Assembly: GCA_030848705.1 (NCBI GenBank)
Contig: CM061236.1
Location: forward strand, 142,136,574 to 142,200,573
Direction: 5' to 3'
DNA length: 64,000 bases
DNA from: Heracleum sosnowskyi
Taxonomy: Eukaryota > Streptophyta > Magnoliopsida > Apiales > Apiaceae
The notes under the pieces are model-generated. The model searched no databases and had not been told where the DNA came from. It saw nothing but the letters and a program-made list of their open reading frames with translations. A program made the translations under genes and the position numbers. Positions 11,581 to 23,268 of this stretch are shown one piece after another. Position 1 is the first letter of the stretch, and each line of letters opens with the position of its first letter.

Positions 11581-13739
11581 ATCATTGGATACATAACTAC
11601 GAATAAACAAACAGAGATAAAGCAACTGGGATCCATATTTGGCATCAGTTGGTTGAGCAGGTAAACTTATTTAATTTCTAATAATTAAGTGGCCTTGTGA
11701 ATTGGATTTAGTCATTAGCATCCATCACGGTGGCCTAATTGGATAATGGATATAGTTATTATCCTCTGTATCGAGTTTATTACTTTATCAAGAGTAAAAT
11801 TACATCCTTTTTATTATGTTGGGACTGAAAAAAAATATTATTTTAATAATATTATTATTTTATCGATTATTACTCCATCGAGGTTCAGCTGTATTGTTGA
11901 TGGCAACAAGTAACTAACCACTTACTCCATATAGAGCAGGTGTTTAGACAACTTGTGTTATGCACCAAGACAAATTAGTTACTCTCATATTCTAAACTTT
12001 TCCGAATCAGATCTCAGAGAGGAGCAAAACCCTGATATATGTTGTTGATATTGTAAAAGGGTAGTAAAACCAATTATTAGGTAGAAGACTAGCGATTTTG
12101 AAATATCACAAGACAAGCGACTATGGCAGTAGTGATGGTGGTGGGGTTGTCTAGGGAACCATACAATAATTATCCTCAAGGTGTTTGATGACGATGATAG
12201 AGAACTAGGACTGGACGGAAAATATGGTCTCAGTGCTCAACATATATGTGCACATAATTACATCCTAATACAACCCATTTGGAGCCGAATTCAGCACCCA
12301 TAGCACTGAACGGACAACGACCACGAAAGAACTACTTAACCACTGCAAACGTTTCAACGGGGAGGGATTGTGTAGCAATTTCATGTCTTTTTCTATTTCT
12401 TTATTCTAATAAATCGAAATCTAGATAGGGAAAGGAGGTATGATGATTGAGGTCATGAGTGAAAATCAGTGTCAATGATCTGTCAAACCTTTATTCTGTT
12501 TCTTCTTGTTGTCTTCCCTAATATTGTTGTTTGTTCAAGAGCTAGCGAGCAGGCAATGATGATGGTAAGATTATTGATATTGGGTGTGAAAACATAGACC
12601 TATATATTCCTGAGGATATTATCTCCTTGGTTTGCAGCACATATCTGCGTCATTGTGTCTGCCGTACCCTACTTACATGACTCTCCACTAACTAAAGATA
12701 TGATGTGAGATGTTGAGCCTCTTTATCTTCCCTCTCTACGCTCGTCTGCTGCTTGTTTTTTACAACTTGAACTTTCAGATTTTATTTTGGTTCGTATACG
12801 ATCTTCATTTATGGTTAAGTGGTGACAGGAAATGAGAAATTATTGGTCATGTGGAAGTTTGGGAGGATAAATTAGCTGGGATATCATGAGCTATCACATT
12901 CAGTTTTGGTAGTTTCTTAGAGCATCCACAATGCAAATAACCCACTTTCACGGTTTAAGAGCTCCACTTGATGCCACCTAATCACCAAATGGGTTTTGAA
13001 AAAAAATCACCTTCACTTCCTATGCTGTAAGCCCAGTTTCAATATTTCATGAGACCCATTCTTCATATTACAATTAAACATTAGTTACATCTGTTAAATA
13101 AAGTAATATTAAAAAATGAAAAAGCAACAAAGTGACCAAGCCCACCGTAGAGAGCCTGCCGACTTTAGAGGATGTTCAACCAATGCAAAAAAGAAAAAAA
13201 TCAGCTGCCCGAGTCGGTATTTATTTCAAACAAACACAAAGTATCATAGCTTGCTAGGGCCTAGGCTGGCTAGCTTATACTCCTTGCCTCTTTGAAATTA
13301 ACCATCAGCTCAAAAATAAATAAGAAATGAATATATGACATAAGGCAGACCCAGACATGAACCTAGGTAATGGAGTATCAAGCAGGGATTATACAATAAT
13401 AGACCGACGAATGAAGATGTCTACATTGAATGTATAAAATAAGCTTTATTTTGGTTTATTGATGAAATTATTGCAGTTATCTATATATATAGATTTGCTA
13501 TATTCATAAGTTGTAATTACAAATGGAGTACAAATTTTGACAATTTTTTAATCGAGACATTCCTCCAATTCTACACATTCAGTGATATTTGGAAGTTCGC
13601 CAGAGGAATACGGGGAAGTATATTTTGATGATTATAATGAAATAATAGTATAAGAAACCCATTACCACTGAAATGATTTAAAAGTTCGGCTTACAAGTTT
13701 GCTATTTTTAAATCTCTGCACCAAATTTTCTATATTTTT
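11581..13739. other. Intergenic DNA, mostly unrecognised
   Basis: No supported gene. A TTAGAGCATCCACAATGC start near 12919 resembles common plant MITE ends, and 'tttagaggatgttcaaccaatgc' near 13163 could be its partner. Their relative orientation looks direct rather than inverted, so I do not call an element. Confidence 0.4.
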
Positions 13740-13935
13740 TGTAAGAGGTGAACATTTCCATATGTAAATTCAGGTGCATGATACACGTCGGTATTCCAGT
13801 GCATTTCTCCCTCTGAATCAGAATAAATATGTTTTCGAACCTTCTCTTTAAAATTCAAAGTGGATGTTCCTGCACGAATCTCAGCAATAGCAATCACTTG
13901 TTCTGATTCTACATATTGATCATTTTGAACTAAAA
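13740..13935 (-). pseudogene. rpoC2: Nuclear plastid DNA fragment of rpoC2
   Basis: On the minus strand one frame encodes an unmistakable piece of the plastid RNA polymerase beta'' subunit, including NDQYVESEQV, LNFKEKVRKHIYSDSEGEM and TDVYHAPEFTYGNVHLL, covering about 60 residues. It ends in a stop soon after NVHLL, where plastid genes continue. There appears to be a 6-bp duplication adding two residues (IAIAEI where IAEI is usual). No rest of the plastid operon flanks it. It is a short NUPT rather than a gene; exact edges are uncertain by tens of bases. Confidence 0.8.
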
Positions 13936-14639
13936 GAAAAAGAAAAAGGAACCTGAGATGTATCTCGTATTCCCTGATATCTTTTCTAAAATCGATGCTA
14001 ACAACTATATAACTATCTTTGTTAAATACTTAATTTTTAATTAAACTCAAATTCTAATTGGTAGTTCATATCAAACATTGAACCCCGTACTCATACCATG
14101 CAGGTACCAAAAACCAATATATCCAGCAAAGTAAACAGTCACCCCATACATGTGAGGTATGCGCATAATTCGTATTTGTCTCGCATGAGGTATGCAGACA
14201 CTTCTATATATAGTATTTCAACTGCAATCATGTTGTATACAAATAAGATCATTAAATTTTGACCACACAGATAGCCAAAGGCATTCCAAGTTGTTTTGCT
14301 CTGAATACAGTTACTATAGTTATGGAGCCAACATACACTTAATAAGAAGGAAAGAGAAATATCTTTGAACTCTCACAAAGAAAAAATAAGACTCAGATTT
14401 TTCAGCAGACTCACTGTTACTCTACATGCAATAATAGTTATAAACTCAAATCAGGGAGAACAATTTAAGAAGGCATGCAAAAATTAGCAAAAAAGATGTA
14501 TGCAAGGGAAAACCAGAATATAAGTTTCCTAAAATCACAAACAAACGTAATTGTGTAACTTGCTCCGCTTATTAGTTCTGCTAAAAGCTTAAGTAATTGC
14601 TTTGATCCATTATGACATGAGCTTCCTACAAATACTTGC
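13936..14639. other. Intergenic DNA, nothing recognised
   Basis: AT-rich sequence between the plastid insertion and a tandem duplication. No gene supported. Confidence 0.4.
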
Positions 14640-15013
14640 AGAGAACCCCAGAGCGAGTAAAAAGAGAACAAGAGTTTATTAGTACATCATATGAGTACTT
14701 TAGTTGACTGTAAGGTTAAAGGATTGAGACATAAGCAACACAACCTCATTTTTCCAATATAACTGAAGAAAGAAACGGACAAATATAGCACAACAAAGAT
14801 AGATATTTGGATTTAATTAATCTCATTCTCAGAGTGCAAAGAACACCCGAAAGAGTAAAAAGAGAACAATAATTCGTATATATACCATACGAGTATTTAG
14901 TTGACTGAAAAATGAAGGATAAGACATAACACAACCTCAGTTTTCCAATATAACTAAAGTAACAGGGCAACCTGGCAGAATAGGGGAAGATATTTGGATT
15001 TAATTAATCTCAG
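14640..15013. repeat. Tandem duplication, ~190-bp unit, two copies
   Basis: Copy 1 (about 14640-14825) and copy 2 (about 14838-15013) share 'gagtaaaaagagaaca', 'gagta...ttagttgactg', 'ccaatataact', and 'gatatttggatttaattaat', in the same order and direction. Copies differ by substitutions and small indels. Confidence 0.78.
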
Positions 15014-15110
15014 CGTGTAGTGGGGGATAGAGTAAAGTAGGCCGTGAATAATTAGAGAGGATTTGCTTTCCAGAGACATGAAAAATACTCCTGCACGGCT
15101 TGTGCGCTTG

Positions 15111-15343
15111 CACCATTATAAACATGTATTTATGTGCGTATGGGCACACACATTCCTTCTTTGTCAAACACTACAAACCACACAAACTAGGTGCAAAAAA
15201 CATCAACCAACCTGAGGGGGGTTAGTTTCAGAGCACACCATTATAAACATGTATTCATGTGGGTATGGGCACGCGCATCCCTTCTTTGTCAAAAACTACA
15301 ACCCACACAGACTAGGTGCAAACAAAACCTCAACCGACCTTAG
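15111..15343. repeat. Tandem duplication, ~125-bp unit, two copies
   Basis: 'caccattataaacatgtat', 'gggcac', 'cttctttgtcaaa' and 'actaggtgcaaa' occur at 15111-15225 and again at 15236-15343. The second copy has GC-rich substitutions (cgcgcatccc for cacacattcc). Confidence 0.78.
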
Positions 15344-15444
15344 GGTTCAATTTATTTCCTACATTTGCAACCCATGTATGCATATGCATGAGAGGTTTAC
15401 ACTATATATTCAATGAACACAGCTAACATCGTTTTATTTCAAGA

Positions 15445-15612
15445 TCCAGCCGCCCGGGAGGAAAAACCTCAGCGCAAGAAGAGCATTTGGCCCAACCAGG
15501 CCTGCACAACATTATTATTTAGATACAAACGCACCCTGCCCCCACTAGGGTTCAAACCCATGACCTACTATTAACAATATGAAAGTGGTAACCCCTAAGC
15601 TAAAGCCTTTGC
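15445..15612 (-). mobile_element. tRNA-derived SINE
   Basis: On the minus strand a pol III internal promoter is visible: a box A-like TTAGCTTAGGGG (15592-15603) and a box B-like GGGTTTGAACCC (15548-15559), spaced about 35 bp apart, preceded by the usual plant SINE head. The body continues into GC-rich sequence with CCCGGGCGGCTGG. The tRNA cloverleaf is not preserved, so it is a SINE rather than a tRNA gene. The 3' end is approximate. Confidence 0.65.
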
Positions 15613-16515
15613 AGATCCTGAACGACATTACCTACAGTCCCAAGTTTCCAAGTTTCGAATAGAGATAATTTAAAAGGGAAAGAACATGAGAGAAGAATAA
15701 AGGAAATAAGCTGAACAGCCTACTCTTGTTTGTGTCTTTTAAGGGAAGAAAATAATTGGGACGAGAAATAACAATTTTTAAAGAATATATAAAAGTTAAA
15801 TCAAAAAAGGTTTTGTGGAATTATCAGAAGCTTACATTTTTTCACTTATTCCCCACCAAATCTTCCCACAAGATTGGTTGATGAGAAAAACTGAGAATCA
15901 ACTTTCCTCTCATTAAAAGTTACTTCAAAACACACCTATTGTTACTTGGTACACACTATTAAGCTTCACATCACTTTGTTCAAATACATAAATGCCTCTC
16001 TAACTACTACAACGACAAACTTGGCATATAATGCTGATATCCCCATCTTGGGGTTCTGCATTACATATAGCTATTGAAAGCTCACAACGAATGTGACACA
16101 TATTCTGTAAAAAGTAGAAGAATTGTTTTCTAATACCTAAATGATCTAGTTGCCTAACATATACTGAATTTCTTTTCACCTATAACCAATTAACGGGACA
16201 TGAGAAGGCATGTGCATGACAAATATTTAAAATAAGTCAGGACAACCCTTCCAAGTTCCAGCAGATCATTAAATTTTTCACAATATTTCGAGGGTAGTGC
16301 ACATATAGGCCAAAGGAATAGAGCGGGAGCAAAGAAGAATATAAAGGTAATATATCATTAAAATACAAGGCCATAACAGATAACCCCTCATGTTTCTACC
16401 TCATGTACGAGAAAATCTGGATGATGTAAACAATAATCTAACAGAGCAACGATGATAACCGTTCATACAGCTGAAACATCTCATTTGGCGGCAAAGTAGA
16501 AATTGCCGAAAGATA
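15613..16515. other. 3' flank of the SmE gene
   Basis: AT-rich sequence. The part adjoining 16515 should contain the SmE 3' UTR. No other gene is supported. Confidence 0.45.
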
Positions 16516-19405
16516 TCATTTACCCCTGTAGAGTACAAATAATAAATCTTAGTATCTGTAGCATTATAAGATTTAGTCGGGAGTGGGGGAAAAAGACTAC
16601 TCACGTATTCATCATCAATGTGATGTTGTCTCCTTTAAGCAATATCCTCCCTGCACAAAATTGCAAAAAATATACTATGAGCTCATGTAAAAATGTGCAT
16701 ACTAAGGCGGAACCCATCTTCCAGAAGGAAAAGTCTTACTAAATCAGTTAAAGTTATTCTTAGACAAGTATATGTATATATATTTTACACTTGAGAAAAG
16801 ATTGCTTTTATAGATTTTCATATACATAAGCAACTTAATAGTTGCATATATTCAAAATATATACTAGCTATCAAACCCAATAAACCAGAAGTGTAATTTT
16901 GTTACAGATATCAAAACTTCGAAAATAGATATAAAGAGACATACCAAGTGGTTTTCTGCTTTTCTTCTTGATACTTACTTCTTCAGCATCATCCAGGACT
17001 AAATTCATGTACTCGTCAAACCCCTGTAGTGTCCAATGTCAAAAATACATACACATAATATTAAAGTCACGAAGTTTATTTTACACAGACCTAATATAAA
17101 TAAACAGAAACTCATCTACAAAAAATAGGGCCTCTTGTCTCAAAGTTTAGCATGATGTCTTCTAAACAAATTGACGTACAATACTTTACTTAATCATAGA
17201 GCATAAATTTTCATTCTGCAAGTATCATATAATCACATATGTAAGCAGAGGGCTTCATTTTACAAAAAAATAAGGAACAGATCATAGGCTCACTAAAGGG
17301 ACGGTTGAGCATTTGCATTTAAGTATGTAGAATGATGTTGCAGTCTTAATATATGAGGTGTTTGAATAATTATTGTGCGAATTATTTTCCACCTTGGTAT
17401 GTTGTAAACAGTTTGATTTATGTGATTTAGCAATGGGCCGAGAAGTATCTAAAGTGTGTGTGCAACTAAACGTCGAAGAGATGCTTCTCAGATTTAATCA
17501 CGGGAAGAGATGTCAGGTTGAAATATTTTTTTTCCCAGTGCAATAAGGAACACACCCTTTTACATCAATTTTTGTTCCTCTAGTGAATTCTACTTAATAC
17601 TACACTACAGAATATAAAGAAAAGGAAATTGACAAATATAGGCACCCATATTAACTCAATAAATGTCTACAACGTTGACGTTGAGGACAATCAATCATGC
17701 TTCTGAATAATTTTAGGTAATCCCCGTCTCTTTCTTTGCTTCTGTCAGAATGATAAACATGTTATCCAAATGGAAAAGGACACAAGAATAAAGAAGAGGT
17801 CATAAATTCTGGAAACCTAGATCAAATAACCTATACTTGGTCCTGAGATCAACAATATTACAGCTTACATAACATAAACTTATGACATAATAATACAATT
17901 ACATCATCACATAGAAGGAGGAATTACTGCAACAAGAACATACTTAGAAGAGGAGCAAAACAGAAGTAGATTGTGTTGGAAGCAAGTGTAAATGAGTCGA
18001 GACCCTCCCGAACGATTTGATGTTTGGCTCGAGAAAGGATCGGTTCAAACTGTCGAGCCAAACTCAACAAGATTTTAAGGTTCATTTCATAGAGGAGCTA
18101 AACTTGATCATAGAAAAGTTCAGCTCGATAGTTTATAGTTCGTGCATAAACTCGATAAGGAGGCTTGTGAATAAGGTCGATAAGTGTCTCATGAAGCAGT
18201 TCCACAATAGGCTCATGAACAAACTCGATAACTAGCAGCAATGCAGCCAATGATCTTAAATACAGGTTCGATTATTAAATTATTTTGTACATTATATTAA
18301 CTAATCAAATATTAAAATATTTCTTAATTTTATTCTTATTAATACTAATTAAATTACAGTATATGTTACGATGTATGTAAAATATAAGCAATGGAAATTA
18401 TACTTAAGTAAACTTGTAAGTAATGTTTGTGAACAAGTTTCACATGTTTGCTGTTCAAGAACTTTTGTGAACAACATTTTTTCTAAATGAAAGGAACTAC
18501 AGAACTCAAACAAAATTTTTGACTCGACTCAAGTTCGAGCTCAAGTTCGATAATTTGTTTGACGAGTCGAACCTGAGCACTTGAGAGTTCTGCTCATTAA
18601 AGCCCTAGAAGTAACCGTACAATTTTGGACTTTGACCGAAGAAGTCGTATCTATATTTGTGCTCAAAATTTACTGTGTGATTAGAATTAATCAAAAAATA
18701 TATGCTTAACTCGTGACCACTAAATACCACACACACACTGGATTTGGATAGCTACAAATTACAACAGTACAACCAAGCATTTGATTAGTGCATTTTTTTT
18801 CTAGATCTTTTTTTAAGAAGCACGAGTTAAAGTAGGTTTGAAATTCGATTTCTCCTCTCTATAGTTCCCCTACCTAAAGCATTACGGATCCTAACTAATG
18901 GCACCATTCAACAGATGAAAATAAAGCACGGTATCACTCTGAACACATATACGCATTGCAAGCCTGAGCTACAAATCTACACCAGTAAATAATTGCAAAC
19001 TTCAATTCACAACAAAACATCAAAAAGAGTACTTAGGTTCTAATAAAAAGGGAGCAAACGAGTAAAAACTTACGATAATTCGGCCTTCAATTCTCAAATC
19101 CTTCTGCTCGAAAAGCCATATCTGAATGCGCGCTTTCTATACACACACATAAATATCAAAAATCAACAAGCAATCATAACTCGTAAAAACAATAAATTAA
19201 ATCTAAACAAAGATGAAACTGAGAAAGGCTAATTGAGACTTACGCTTTGCAGAAACCTAAAAATCAGATTCTGAAACAAATCAAACAGAAAGAAAATTGT
19301 TAATTTAATTAGTAGAAATCGAGAAATATTGGAAAATTAGGGTTTTAAAAAGTTTGTACATACAATGGGCTGGGTCATAATCCTCTGGACTTTAGTGCTC
19401 GCCAT
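16516..19405 (-). CDS. SmE: Small nuclear ribonucleoprotein E (SmE), six exons
   Basis: SmE is one of seven Sm proteins that ring the Sm site of spliceosomal U1, U2, U4 and U5 snRNAs. Coding exons on the minus strand: 19405-19364, 19270-19244, 19136-19074, 17023-16945, 16650-16605 and 16525-16516. They total 267 nt and give 88 residues, the usual SmE length. All five introns are GT-AG. The protein starts MASTKVQRIMTQPI. Sm motif 1 is KARIQIWLFEQKDLRIEGR through DEYMNLVLDD, and Sm motif 2 is LLKGDNI. It ends MMNTGK. Exon 5 could be read through to an early TGA at 16601-16603, but the strong GTGAGT donor and the 10-nt last coding exon restore the conserved ending. Intron 3 is about 2 kb and carries repeat DNA. 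The gene appears functional. Confidence 0.95.
17985..18605. mobile_element. Putative non-autonomous DNA transposon in SmE intron 3
   Basis: The block is rich in GAGTCGA, CGAGCC and GTTCGAGCTCAAGTTCGA-like words near both ends (18000-18060 and 18520-18575). These read as degenerate inverted relatives: 'aaatgagtcgag' on the left against 'gacgagtcgaacctgagca' on the right. An AT-rich centre separates them. Type and precise ends are uncertain. Confidence 0.35.
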
Positions 19406-19542
19406 GGCTGCAATATCTCGCCGAGATCTCTCTACTTGCTGCAAAGTTTGAAAGTTGTTAAGCAATTTGAATCCCAATTGTTGATATAATAGTTGTATTT
19501 AAACCCTAACAAATTTTAGAGTACCGTTTGGAGATATGGGCC
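19406..19542 (-). promoter_or_regulatory. SmE promoter with telo box and site II element
   Basis: Upstream of the SmE ATG lie AAACCCTAA (19501-19509, telo box) and TGGGCC (19537-19542, site II, TGGGCY type). In plants this pair is characteristic of ribosomal-protein and other growth-linked housekeeping promoters. No strong TATA box is evident, consistent with that class. Confidence 0.6.
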
Positions 19543-19679
19543 GTCTGGGACTTATGAAACTGTGAGCTCACAAATTGGGTTTTGTTTAAAGTGCTTGCAA
19601 ATTACCGATTAAAATATTTTAAGTTAACCCGATTGTTTAATTTTTCACTTTAATTTAATATCTAGTTTTTAACTTTATA

Positions 19680-20549
19680 CTAGTTTATATTTCGTGCGAT
19701 GCACGGTTTTTTTTTAATATTTTAATATTTTTATTTAAAATTTTGTAATTATTTCATTTTTGATGAAATTTTAATATATATTTATATGTGTATATAATAA
19801 ATTGGATTTATATATCTAACAATATAAGTATTTTAATTTAATAAATTATTGACGTAATCTTTAGTAGTATTTTAGATATTAAAATAGAAAAATATTTTTA
19901 AATAAGAGATCTAACGGTTCGTATTTATGCTCTTAAAAAATCTAAGAGTGACTAAAGTGTAAATAACAAAACATGTGTCTTGTAATGTGTCGAGTTTCTT
20001 TTAACATATGCTATTATTTTTATTTTTTATTAATTATCTTATTTAAATTGAATATTATAAAAAATTATATTAAACATGAATTTTATAAGTTTAATATAAT
20101 AATATTATCATTATTTCTATATTTTGCCCGTGTTATTTTTAATTCGAATATGAGTTGTTTCAATTAAAAAATATAAAACAGACAATGTCCTTAAAAAGAC
20201 AATTCGTTACTTATTAATAATAGAAAATAAAAAATTATATTACCTTTCGATATATATGTTACTCGTGTTACCTTTAGAAAAATTAGTTGTTTAAGTTAGA
20301 AAAAATAAAAAAAGGTTATGTGTTTAGCTGAAAAGGGTAAGTGGTTATTTTATATATATGTTACCTATTTTATTTATAGAAAATGAGTTGTTTTAGTTAG
20401 AAAAATAGATAAAATAGGTAATGTATTTTAGCTGAAAAAAGCAATTGGTTATAAATAAATTGGTCATATATAGGTCCGACCCAAATCATAGATAGGCCCG
20501 ATCCAAATACCGACCGACCAAAACTTTTAATGTTTCGTCTTTAATAATA
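19680..20549 (-). mobile_element. Non-autonomous Helitron-like element 1
   Basis: Read on the minus strand it ends in a hairpin CGTGC-ATC-GCACG followed by a spacer and CTAG (19680-19683), with a T next to it, as for Helitron 3' ends. Its other end, TTAAAGACGAAACATTAAAAG, abuts the next element's CTAG at 20550. The AT-rich interior has repeated 'attagctgaaaa' and 'gttataaata' words and no ORF. Confidence 0.6.
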
Positions 20550-21064
20550 CTAGCTTAAAACCCGTGCGATGCACGGATTGTTAATTGTTATTTTATTATT
20601 ATTTTTTTAATATTTTATTAATTGTAGTTGTGCAAAAAATAAGTAGGCATGTTAAAATAGCTAAACACTTTTAATTAATTAAAAACATTAAAACAAATTT
20701 TAAAATAAATAAGTATGGGTTTGCCCGTTATATTTTTGAAAAATGAGTGGTTTTAGTAAGAAAAAATAAAAAATGTGACATATATTTAGTTTAAAAAGAT
20801 AAATGTCCGTGATATTTTTGGAAAATAAGGTTTTAAAATTTAATAATTAAAAATAGGCTTTATGACCTTTTGGCCCTTCAAGTATGGATCATTGTACCCA
20901 TAAACCCTTCAAGTATTAAAGCGTATCTTTTCGCCCCTCAGATATCAGAAACGTACTCTTTTGCCACTCAATCGGGACAGAATAAAATATCGGCGAATAA
21001 CGTTATAAATTGCAGGGATAATATCGGAAAGTATTATGCTTTATTATGAAGATAAATACTTATT

Positions 21065-21160
21065 GTCAAGAAGCTGGTCTAAATCATCGGATTGGTCTGC
21101 CATAACTGCAAGAAATTCCCTGTATCTATCTGTGTATGTATATATAGAGGGGGGGGGGAT
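21065..21160 (-). pseudogene. Captured PEX19-like promoter and first-exon fragment
   Basis: Inside the Pack-MULE an ATG at 21103 opens MADQSDDLDQLLD, matching the start of plant peroxin-19 proteins, which bind peroxisomal membrane proteins. After LLD the frame runs into unrelated residues and a stop, so only about 13 codons were captured. A TATA-like CTATATATAC lies about 40-50 bp upstream at 21139-21150, and further upstream is a CT-rich stretch. The fragment seems to include part of the donor promoter. It is not a functional gene. Confidence 0.6.
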
Positions 21161-21340
21161 CTTTGAAGTCGTGGTGAGAAAGAAATCTGAAAGTGGAAAA
21201 GGGGTGGGGGTCAATGAAGAAGAAGATGATTGCACAAAGTTATCCTGGTGCCTAAGGAATATTTTTTATATTTTCTTGGTTTTCAAAATGTTATAATATC
21301 TAGAATTGTCTGTTTGTTCCCTTCAGCGTTCTGCATATTC

Positions 21341-21872
21341 TCAGGGGTCCAGCTTCCCTTGAGAGTTAGAATCAACATTTTGTCCATTGCTCCGTACATT
21401 GGAAACAGGTTGGTAAGCCTTTAATACTTCCAGTTTTTGCATATTCTTTTTATGTTTTTTATCACCCTTGTGTTGTTCAAGTATTTCGAAACTATTGCAG
21501 TCCACCCTACAAAGTTCACAACGTGCAACTTGCATATGACGTTCTGGAGCCGAGGTAACATTTGGCTATACAGATGATTGATATGGTATTTCAACTTGGC
21601 CATCTTGATCAATATTAACAGCTGAAGCATCTGCAACTTCTTCAACAGATTTGGTAGTCTCCAGTGCAACATTTCCTGAACCAGATGATGAAATTTGTTG
21701 TGAGTTTTGTCTGGGAGTCCATCGACCCCTCCCACGGTTTCCAAAATTTCCCCTCCCGCCACGCCTATATCGATCCACACCCCTCCTACCACCATCCCTG
21801 TATGGAGGCCGACTGATCTGCAGAAAAGTCTCAAAAGAGTTTGCAAAAATTAAGATTTTAGCCAGAGTTTAA
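21341..21872 (-). pseudogene. Captured C2H2 zinc-finger gene fragment
   Basis: In the minus frame there is a Gly/Arg-rich region (DRYRRGGRGNFGNRGRGRW), a linker, an in-frame TAG, then CELCRVDCNSFEILEQHKGDKKH, a CX2CX12HX5H-type zinc finger resembling U1-like/matrin-type fingers. A TTTTCTGCAG upstream near 21820 could be a retained splice acceptor, so exon boundaries were captured from genomic DNA. Which host gene donated it is not clear. Confidence 0.65.
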
Positions 21873-23268
21873 TACCTAATCCAAAACAGTTTGTAAGATT
21901 AAGATTATGCAAAAAAAAAAAACTTTCCGATATTATCCCTGCAGTTTGTAACGTTATTCACCGATATTTTATTCTGTCCCGGTTGAGTGGCAAAATAGTA
22001 TGTTTCTGATACCTGAGGGGCGAAAAGATACGCTTTAATACTTGAAGGGTTTATGGGTACAATGGTCCATACTTGAAGGGCCAAAAGGTCATAAAGCCTT
22101 AAAAGTATTTAAATACGTTTTAAAATAAATAAGTAAAGGGTTTCTGTGATATTTTTGGAAAAAGAATGGATTTTTAGTGAGAAAAATAGAAAAAATAAAT
22201 TGTAAATGACAATTTCCCGTGATATATTTAGAAAATGATGGACTTTGTTAGAAAAAATATATAATGTGTTTTAGCTGAAAAGATAATTGGTTATAAATAG
22301 GTATTTGATTATTTATATTTCAATATTTTTAGTAATTGCATTTGTTAAGAAAAATAAGTAGACATGTTAAAATAGGTAAACTTTAAAAAAATAATTATAA
22401 TATTAAAATAGGTTTAAAAATAAATAACTAAAGTTTTGTCCGTGATATATTTGAAAAAACAAGAGAATTTGTTAGAAAAAATAATGTATTTTAGGTGAAA
22501 AAGGTAATTGGTTATAAATAGGTAATATTATTATTTAATAATATATTTCTATAAATAAGTAAGGTTAATTAAGTAAATCACGAAGTACAGTTAATTAAGG
22601 GCAATTAAGTAAAATCACAACGGTATTGGTTAAAAAAATAATTAGGCATGTTAAAATAGCTAAACACTTTTAATTAATGAAAAACATTAAAACAGATTTT
22701 ATAATAAATAAGTAAGGGTTTGCTCGTTATATTTTTGGAAAAAGAGGAGTTTTAGTATGGAAAAATAAAAAATATAACATATATTTAGTTTAAAAAGGTA
22801 AATGCCCGTGATATTTTTGGAAAATGAGGTTTTAAAATTTAATAATTTAAATTATTTAAATACGTTTTAAAATAAATAAATAAAGGGTTTATTCGTGATA
22901 TTTTTAGAAAAAGAATGGATTTGAGTGAGAAAAATAGAAAAAGTAAATTGAAAAAAGCAATTTCCCGTGATATATCTAGAAAATGAGGGACTTTGTTAGA
23001 AAAAATCTATAATGTGTTTTAGCTGAAAAGGTAATTGGTTATAAATAGGTATTTGATTATTTATATTTTAATATTTTTAGTAATTACATTTGTTAAAAAA
23101 AAAATAAGTAGACATGTTAAAATAGGTAAACTTTTAAAAAAATAATTATAATATTAGATTTAAAAATAAATAACTAAAGGTTTGTCCGTGATATTTTTGG
23201 AAAATGAGGGGTTTTAGTAAGGAAAATAGAAAAACTAACATGTTTTAGTTAAAAAAGGTAATTGTCCG

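Larger units (their letters stand above)
20856..22098 (-). mobile_element. Pack-MULE with ~177-bp terminal inverted repeats
   Basis: Long, nearly identical terminal inverted repeats begin GGCTTTATGACCTTTTGGCC at both ends (20856-21032 and 21922-22098). A 9-bp target-site duplication TTAAAA(A/G)TA flanks it at 20847-20855 and 22099-22107, with one mismatch. Long TIRs plus a 9-bp TSD define Mutator-like elements. No transposase is present. The interior carries pieces of two host genes on the minus strand, which makes it a Pack-MULE. A related unoccupied site, 'ttttaaaatttaataatttaaat', exists near 22832. Confidence 0.88.

Noticed and set aside
12919..13190. MITE with TTAGAGCATCCACAATGC end
   Set aside because: The candidate other end looks direct, not inverted, and no TSD could be found.
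15548..15603. tRNA gene
   Set aside because: Box A and box B are present but no cloverleaf can be formed and the sequence continues into a SINE body.
21044..21235. Functional PEX19 gene
   Set aside because: Only the first ~13 codons match; it lies between MULE inverted repeats and runs into a stop.
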